Source: Clostridia bacterium | GTDB taxonomy: Bacteria > Bacillota_A > Clostridia > Oscillospirales > CAG-272 | Direction: 5' to 3' | Assembly (NCBI GenBank): GCA_017652965.1 | Contig: JAGBZZ010000339.1 | Location: forward strand, 1 to 10,030 | DNA length: 10,030 nucleotides | Shown: piece by piece, positions 6,055 through 10,030 of the stretch | Layout: each line of letters starts with the position of its first letter | Position numbering within the stretch: the first letter of the stretch is position 1 | The notes under the pieces: generated by a model | Seen by the model: only the letters and a program-made list of their open reading frames with translations | The model's database searches: none | Told to the model about the DNA's origin: nothing | Program-made: the position numbers and the translations under genes

Positions 6055-6780
6055 TCAGCTTGCCCCCTCAGCCGCTGGCGTGGCATGCGCCAATAGCTCT
6101 GATACCGTTACAAACCGAAATCCTGCTGCGTCAAGGCGCGGCAGGATTTCTTTTAATGCGGCAACCGTGTGGCAGTTTGTCCCACTGTAATCGTGAAAAA
6201 GCACAATGGATCCCGGGAGCGCGTTTTCCATTACGTTGGCCACGATCGCATCAGTCGCAAGACCGGCCCAATCCCGGGTGTCAACATCCCAAAGAATAAG
6301 CGAAAGCCCGCTTTCGGCGGCGGCCGCACGCACGCTTTGCGTGCAGTATCCCTCGGGCGGCCTGAAAAGTGTGGCTTGCTTCCCGGTCGTTTTGCGGATC
6401 ATGGCCGCGTTTTCCTCAATTTCCCGCAGCATCGCACCGCGTGACAGGGCGGAAAGGCTGGGATGGCAGTAGGTGTGATTCCCAAGCTCGTGTCCCTCTG
6501 CCGCCGCGCGAACGGCGGCGTCTCCGTAAAGCTCCATATTTTTTCCGATCACAAAGAAGGTTGCTTTAGCGTTGTATTCGGCCAGAAGATCCAGAATTGC
6601 CGGGGTGTTTTTTGGGTGGGGGCCGTCGTCAAAGGTAAGGGCTATCACCTTCTCCTCGGTGTTCACGTGGGTAAGGACGCGCGCCTCCTCTCCCTTAGAG
6701 GACATGGGGCGCGGCAGAAGGAGAAAAGAACCGAGAAGAAGCGCACAGACCTTGAGCCCTACTTTATTTCGTAAGCTCAT
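6055..6780 (-). CDS. Polysaccharide deacetylase (carbohydrate esterase family 4), exported
   Basis: This is a NodB-homology enzyme predicted to remove acetyl groups from N-acetylated sugars, most likely in peptidoglycan. The 241 residues start with a signal peptide or membrane anchor (about 7-23, LKVCALLLGSFLLL). All five CE4 motifs are visible: TFDDGPH (49-55; Asp51 base, Asp52 metal), HELGNHTYCH (97-106; His102 and His106 metal), RPPEG (140-144), LWDVDTRDW (163-171) and IVLFHD (192-197; His196). The metal triad is therefore complete. TFDDGPH is the standard deacetylase form and differs from its neighbour's TFDAGYENG. ATG 6780 overlaps the end of that neighbour by 17 bases, with no strong ribosome-binding site, which suggests translational coupling. 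Substrate (GlcNAc or MurNAc; cell wall or cortex) is not determinable. It may cooperate with PdaA. Confidence 0.93.
   Translation of the reverse strand: MSLRNKVGLKVCALLLGSFLLLPRPMSSKGEEARVLTHVNTEEKVIALTFDDGPHPKNTPAILDLLAEYNAKATFFVIGKNMELYGDAAVRAAAEGHELGNHTYCHPSLSALSRGAMLREIEENAAMIRKTTGKQATLFRPPEGYCTQSVRAAAAESGLSLILWDVDTRDWAGLATDAIVANVMENALPGSIVLFHDYSGTNCHTVAALKEILPRLDAAGFRFVTVSELLAHATPAAEGAS
6117..6155 (+). terminator. Terminator of the YesL-like gene, inside the opposing deacetylase gene
   Basis: GAAATCCTGC (6117-6126) and GCAGGATTTC (6141-6150) form a perfect 10-bp stem. A T-G pair and a GCG/CGC pair extend it to 14 bp around a TCAAGG loop. The plus-strand tail reads TTTCTTTTAA. It lies about 63 bases past the plus-strand stop at 6054, within codons of the minus-strand deacetylase (about residues 209-220). 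Confidence 0.6.
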
Positions 6781-7531
6781 CCAGTGTACCGAAGCGATAG
6801 CCCATTTCGCGCCAGGCCTTTATCAGCGGGCGTAGGATAGCGGCGTTGGTGGCCGACGTAGGATGAAGCAGTATAATAGCGCCGTTATGGGTATTTTCCA
6901 GTATTTTTTTCATTGCAGCCTCGGGGGCCGGTTGCCTTTGGTTGTCCCAATCGGCATAGGCCAAGCTCCAAAGAACCGTCGTATATCCCAGCTCCTGTGC
7001 CATGGCGAGGCTCCTTTCACTGATCCTCCCCTCCGGGGGGCGGTAATATTTCGCCATTTCCTTACCTATGCGCTCACGGTACAAGACCTCCAGGGCTGAA
7101 AGCTCGGCCGCGAAGGTCTCTTTATCGGCGATCTTGGTCATATCCTTATGACGCGCGGTGTGGTTGCAAACAAGATGCCCCTCCTCCGCCATGCGCCGCA
7201 CAAGGCCCTCGTTTCTTCTGATCAGGTTATCAAGAATAAAGAAGGCCCCGCTGACCCCCTCCTCCTTCATAATATCCAATATTTTTTCTATATTTCCGTT
7301 CTCGTATCCCGCATCGAAGGTGAGATACAGGACGCGATCCTCACTTTTATCCGCATGTGCCTTGTCAACGTAGTGGGCGTTATAGCCTTCTACATAGGAA
7401 AACTGCGGATCAATGGCGGGTTGAACGCCATCAGAGTTGCGGCGTACGTACCAGCCTGTCGGCGCGGCGCCGGCGGCAGTACCGATCGGAAAAGCGGAAA
7501 GCACGATGGCGAGCAACAAAATACATACCAT
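6764..7531 (-). CDS. pdaA: PdaA-type delta-lactam-biosynthetic de-N-acetylase (spore cortex)
   Basis: PdaA removes the acetyl group from N-acetylmuramic acid that CwlD has freed of its peptide, and helps form the muramic delta-lactam of spore cortex, which is needed for germination. The 255 residues match the usual length (about 260). A signal peptide covers about 1-23 (ending TAAGAA), though its N-terminus lacks positive charge. The hallmark TFDAGYENG (71-79) replaces the TFDDG of ordinary CE4 enzymes. Metal-binding His124 and His128 lie in GHLVCNHTARH, RPPEG at 164-168, and LLHP at 221-224. AGGAGA lies seven bases before ATG 7531. It is followed by a second CE4 gene that it overlaps, so the two probably form an operon. 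The gene points to a spore-forming host. I found no clear sigma-G or sigma-A promoter in the 120-base upstream gap. Confidence 0.93.
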   Translation of the reverse strand: MVCILLLAIVLSAFPIGTAAGAAPTGWYVRRNSDGVQPAIDPQFSYVEGYNAHYVDKAHADKSEDRVLYLTFDAGYENGNIEKILDIMKEEGVSGAFFILDNLIRRNEGLVRRMAEEGHLVCNHTARHKDMTKIADKETFAAELSALEVLYRERIGKEMAKYYRPPEGRISERSLAMAQELGYTTVLWSLAYADWDNQRQPAPEAAMKKILENTHNGAIILLHPTSATNAAILRPLIKAWREMGYRFGTLDELTK

Positions 7532-7592
7532 TTTATCATCTCCTTTTGGTTTTATTGTTGCTGATCACACCAATAAAAAACCAGAAAATAAA

Positions 7593-7606
7593 TGGCAGGT
7601 CTGCCA
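7593..7606. repeat. Short palindrome upstream of pdaA
   Basis: TGGCAG and CTGCCA flank two bases, about 62 bases ahead of the pdaA start. It could be an operator half-site pair, but at six bases per arm chance is likely. Confidence 0.25.
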
Positions 7607-7617
7607 GGTGCCTTGAC

Positions 7618-7659
7618 AATTAAAAAAGCGAACACCTTGCAGTGTTCGCTTTTTTAATT
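7618..7659 (-). terminator. Terminator of rpsU with perfect 18-bp arms
   Basis: AATTAAAAAAGCGAACAC and its exact complement flank a six-base loop (7636-7641). The GC-rich core is followed by a T-run on either strand, so it can act in both directions. The outer bases include part of the rpsU stop codon (7658-7660), so the hairpin begins immediately at the end of the gene. Confidence 0.92.
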
Positions 7660-7834
7660 ACTTGTACTTACGCTTACGAGCTGCCTCAGCCTTCTTCTTG
7701 CGCTTAACGCTGGGCTTCTCATAGTGCTCTCTCTTACGAAGCTCGGTAAGCACACCGGACTTCACGCACTGTCTCTTAAAACGACGGAGCGCGCTGTCAA
7801 GAGATTCGTTTTCTTTCACTCTGACTTCAGCCAT
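7658..7834 (-). CDS. rpsU: 30S ribosomal protein S21
   Basis: The 58-residue product begins [20 protein letters not shown], the standard S21 N-terminus. It continues through [20 protein letters not shown] to a lysine- and arginine-rich tail ending RKRKYK. Length and sequence match S21 of Bacillota throughout. S21 binds the small subunit near the 3' end of 16S rRNA and aids translation initiation. The gene is short and easily missed. GGAGG lies 9 bases before ATG 7834. A consensus sigma-A promoter precedes it and an 18-bp terminator follows directly, so it is an independent unit. The promoter is only about 25 bases from the end of folD, which has no visible terminator, so some transcripts may read through from folD. 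Confidence 0.97.
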   Translation of the reverse strand: MAEVRVKENESLDSALRRFKRQCVKSGVLTELRKREHYEKPSVKRKKKAEAARKRKYK

Positions 7835-7886
7835 TCTTTATCCCTCCCCTCGCTGTCAGCAAGAGATATCAATCTCAAACATTAAT

Positions 7887-7915
7887 ATTATACTTGCTTT
7901 TTTCCTCTTTGTCAA
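7887..7915 (-). promoter_or_regulatory. rpsU: Consensus sigma-A promoter of rpsU
   Basis: On the minus strand, TTGACA (7915-7910), a 17-base spacer and TATAAT (7892-7887) match the sigma-A consensus exactly. The roughly 45-base leader contains GAGATTGATATCTC and CTTGCTGACAGCGAG, two small possible hairpins just ahead of the ribosome-binding site. Confidence 0.92.
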
Positions 7916-7940
7916 TACCTAAATGCAAACAATACGAAAA

Positions 7941-8798
7941 TTATTTGCTTATAAATTTCTTGGCCGCCGTCAAGGTATTGCGAAGAAGCATGGTGATCGT
8001 CATCGGGCCGACACCGCCGGGCACAGGGGTGATGTAGGAGGCAACCTCGCGGACACCCTCATATTCCACGTCGCCGCACAGCTTACCCTCGGCATTGCGG
8101 TTCATCCCAACGTCGATTACGACTGCGCCGGGCTTTACCATATCGGCGGTTACCAGCGCCTCGCGCCCCACGGCTACAACCAGGATGTCTGCGGTGCGCG
8201 TAACGGCGGCAAGATCGGGGGTTTTGGAATGCGCCACCGTAACGGTTGCGTTCTTTTCCAGCATCAGAAGTGCCTGCGGCTTGCCGACGATATTACTGCG
8301 CCCCACCACCACACAGTGCTTTCCGGCCGGGGAGATCTGATAATACTCCAAAAGCTCCATAACGCCGGCGGGCGTGCACGGAACAAAGTCGTAGTCACCG
8401 GTCATCACACCGCCTACGTTTTGCGGATGGAAGGCATCGACGTCCTTTCGGGGATCAATGGCGAGAATGACCTTCTTTTCCGAGATGTGCTTCGGCAGGG
8501 GAAGCTGCACCAGGATCCCGTGGATCTTCTCATCGTGATTCAGGCGGTCCAAGAGGGCGAGAAGCTCGTCCTCTGTGGTTTCTGCGGGGAGCGTAAAGAC
8601 CTCCGAAAGAAAGCCAACCTCACCGCACGCGCGGTGCTTGTTGCGTACGTAGACCTGCGATGCGGGATTTTCCCCCACGAGAATAACGGCAAGGCCGGGC
8701 GTTACCCCGGTTTTCTCGGCAAATTCGGCAGTTTCCTTCTTGATCGTTTCGCGCACGTAGGCAGAGACGACGCGCCCGTCTATGATTTTTGCTGACAT
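7941..8798 (-). CDS. folD: FolD: methylenetetrahydrofolate dehydrogenase / methenyltetrahydrofolate cyclohydrolase
   Basis: This bifunctional cytoplasmic enzyme of one-carbon metabolism oxidises 5,10-methylene-THF to 5,10-methenyl-THF and hydrolyses that to 10-formyl-THF. The 285 residues are the usual length. The N-terminal catalytic domain carries YVRNKH (50-55; Tyr50, Lys54), GILVQLPLP (94-102) and the DVDAFHP region with Asp121. The Rossmann domain carries GRSNIVGKP (166-174) for the nicotinamide dinucleotide. PGGVGPMT (260-267) is the C-terminal signature. AAGGAG lies ten bases before ATG 8798. That site overlaps the region just after the lgt stop, with a 14-base gap between the genes, so folD is cotranscribed with lgt. 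No terminator is visible before the rpsU promoter. Confidence 0.98.
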   Translation of the reverse strand: MSAKIIDGRVVSAYVRETIKKETAEFAEKTGVTPGLAVILVGENPASQVYVRNKHRACGEVGFLSEVFTLPAETTEDELLALLDRLNHDEKIHGILVQLPLPKHISEKKVILAIDPRKDVDAFHPQNVGGVMTGDYDFVPCTPAGVMELLEYYQISPAGKHCVVVGRSNIVGKPQALLMLEKNATVTVAHSKTPDLAAVTRTADILVVAVGREALVTADMVKPGAVVIDVGMNRNAEGKLCGDVEYEGVREVASYITPVPGGVGPMTITMLLRNTLTAAKKFISK

Positions 8799-8812
8799 TG
8801 CATGTATACTCC

Positions 8813-9676
8813 TTAATTATTTTCTTCGATAGAAAGGCCATTGAAGGCGGTGGGACGGACAGTCTTTTTGATAAGATTGCGGACAAGGATGCTACCGAAG
8901 ATCAAAAAGCTGAAAAGGCCAACTAAGAACGAGATCTTAAGATACCACATCGGGTACGACGAGCCGAACAGATAGAGGCTGTCGGTGCGAAGCTGCTCGA
9001 TAAACATGCGGCCAAAGCCGTACCAGGTAAAGTAAAAGAGCGCGACCTGTCCGTTATAGTGCTTTTTCTTATAGAAAAGGTTGATAAGAACAAAGCCTAT
9101 GAGGTTCCAGATCGATTCATAGATGAAGGTCGGGTGATAATAGACGGTCGTGCCATACTCGCTGAAGCGAAGCCCCATACGGCAGAAAAGCGTTGTAGGG
9201 CCGCCGTGCGCTTCCCCATTCATAAAATTCCCCCAACGCCCGATGACCTGCCCCAGCATCACAGCGGGGGTGATCATATCCGCGAAGAGATAGAAGCTTT
9301 TCTTCTTCCTACGGCAAAAGATATACACGGTAATAGCACCCGCGATGATCCCGCCGTATATGGCCAAGCCGCCGTTCCAGATCTTGAATATATCCCAAAA
9401 GCTATCAAATTGGTTGAGCGATGTCAAAACGTAGTAGGTGCGCGCACCAAGGACGGCAAAAAGGACGGTATAGATCCCAAGATCCAAGATATCGTCGCTT
9501 TTGATCCCCTCTTGCTTTGCGCGATACAAAACGTACAGGGTAGCCAGTATGATGCCGGTGGTGATGATGATACCGTACCATGCGATCGGCCAACCGAAAA
9601 TGCGGACGGCAACGCTATCCAGCTTGAATTCGTCAATTCCAAGCCCCGGAAAAGAGACGTAGGTGATCCTAAGCAT
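8813..9676 (-). CDS. lgt: Prolipoprotein diacylglyceryl transferase
   Basis: Lgt transfers diacylglycerol from phosphatidylglycerol to the lipobox cysteine of prolipoproteins, the first step of lipoprotein maturation at the membrane. The 287 residues contain about seven membrane segments (for example near 31-50, 66-84, 103-120, 134-146, 187-201, 210-227 and 246-264). The family signature [14 protein letters not shown] lies at 146-159 (Arg147 and Asn150 among conserved residues). The [11 protein letters not shown] segment is at 99-109 and the conserved arginine region FIEQLRTD at 225-232. AGGAGG is seven bases before ATG 9676 and lies within the last codons of the upstream M16 gene, which overlaps lgt by eight bases. 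This indicates translational coupling in an M16-lgt-folD operon. Confidence 0.98.
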   Translation of the reverse strand: MLRITYVSFPGLGIDEFKLDSVAVRIFGWPIAWYGIIITTGIILATLYVLYRAKQEGIKSDDILDLGIYTVLFAVLGARTYYVLTSLNQFDSFWDIFKIWNGGLAIYGGIIAGAITVYIFCRRKKKSFYLFADMITPAVMLGQVIGRWGNFMNGEAHGGPTTLFCRMGLRFSEYGTTVYYHPTFIYESIWNLIGFVLINLFYKKKHYNGQVALFYFTWYGFGRMFIEQLRTDSLYLFGSSYPMWYLKISFLVGLFSFLIFGSILVRNLIKKTVRPTAFNGLSIEENN

Positions 9677-10030
9677 GGGAATTCCTCCTGTTTATCGGTA
9701 AAATGACAGCATAAGACAATTGCTCCTCGGAAAAGAAGCGGTGCATTTCCGAGAGGATCTCGTCCGGCGTGACGGAAGAGATGACGTTACCCGTCTCAAA
9801 AAGCTCTGTTCCCTCTAAGATGGCATCCAAAAGATCGGCGGCGATCTCCTCGGTATTGTCAAAATCCTTGATATATTCCGCGTAATGCACGTTGCGCAAG
9901 CGGTAAAAATCCGTCTCTGCGATCTCGGTAGCGGCCGAAAGCCGTGCAAACTCGGCACGCAGTTCGGCAAGGAGTGTCTCGGGCTGATCGGTTGCGGCAC
10001 TGAAAAGCATGTGTGCGCATCCCTTCACAG
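9669..10030 (-). CDS. M16-family peptidase-like protein (YmfH type), C-terminal part only
   Basis: About 120 C-terminal residues are present; the frame stays open to the right edge, so the N-terminus and any zinc-binding HxxEH motif lie outside. The GTG and ATG codons near the edge have no ribosome-binding site and are internal. The segment FYRLRNVHYAEYIKDFDN, then ETGNVISSVTPDEILSEM, and the end LSYAVILPI match my memory of the C-terminal helical and strand pattern of pitrilysin/insulinase-like proteins. The closest are the YmfF/YmfH pair of Bacillota, which NCBI links to EF-P modification. An M16 gene directly before lgt is an arrangement I recall from Clostridia. The stop is TAG (9671-9669) and overlaps the lgt start by eight bases. 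Confidence 0.78.
   Translation of the reverse strand, partial: VKGCAHMLFSAATDQPETLLAELRAEFARLSAATEIAETDFYRLRNVHYAEYIKDFDNTEEIAADLLDAILEGTELFETGNVISSVTPDEILSEMHRFFSEEQLSYAVILPINRRNSHA

Noticed and set aside
7923..8795. A 290-codon plus-strand open frame opposite folD
   Set aside because: FolD on the other strand has every family motif. This frame begins near the rpsU promoter without a ribosome-binding site and has no recognisable domain.
1..10030. CRISPR arrays, insertion sequences, tRNA or rRNA genes, phage or defence modules
   Set aside because: No spaced direct repeats, terminal inverted repeats flanking a transposase, cloverleaf sequences or relevant protein motifs were found on either strand.

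Overview
The window looks like chromosomal DNA of a spore-forming member of the Bacillota, most likely an uncultured or gut-type member of class Clostridia. The evidence is the gene set: a PdaA-type spore-cortex deacetylase, a short bacterial glucose-6-phosphate isomerase, ribosomal protein S21, a DUF624/YesL-like membrane protein, an M16 peptidase next to lgt, and two small families I recall only from Clostridia. Strong AGGAGG ribosome-binding sites, sigma-A-type promoters and hairpin-plus-T-tract terminators fit this. I see no mobile element, CRISPR array, tRNA or rRNA. This is mostly ordinary core genome, with no convincing new multi-gene system.

Layout from left to right; every gene but one is on the minus strand. 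Positions 1-589 hold a PAP2-type membrane phosphatase that runs off the left edge and starts with GTG. Next is a cysteine-rich clostridial protein (715-1565) whose reading frame is broken by one missing base near 924. Then come a small P-loop protein (1731-2135), pgi (2253-3593) and a dacF-like D-Ala-D-Ala carboxypeptidase (3721-4875), each apparently a separate transcription unit. The single plus-strand gene (5053-6054), a YesL-like membrane protein, is divergent from the carboxypeptidase. It meets the next gene tail to tail with no spacer.

The right half holds two overlapping polysaccharide deacetylases, PdaA (6764-7531) and a second CE4 enzyme (6055-6780). A short rpsU gene (7658-7834) follows, with a consensus promoter and an 18-bp terminator stem. 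The last group is an apparent operon transcribed leftwards: M16 peptidase (3' end only), lgt, then folD, with overlapping or nearly touching ends.

Functionally the window mixes envelope work (carboxypeptidase, two deacetylases, PAP2 phosphatase, Lgt) with housekeeping (Pgi, FolD, S21). The points most worth a second look are the frameshift in the cysteine-rich gene and its possible sigma-K-type promoter, an in-frame amber codon between the best ribosome-binding site and the YesL-like start, and an apparent terminator for that gene lying inside the opposing deacetylase gene.
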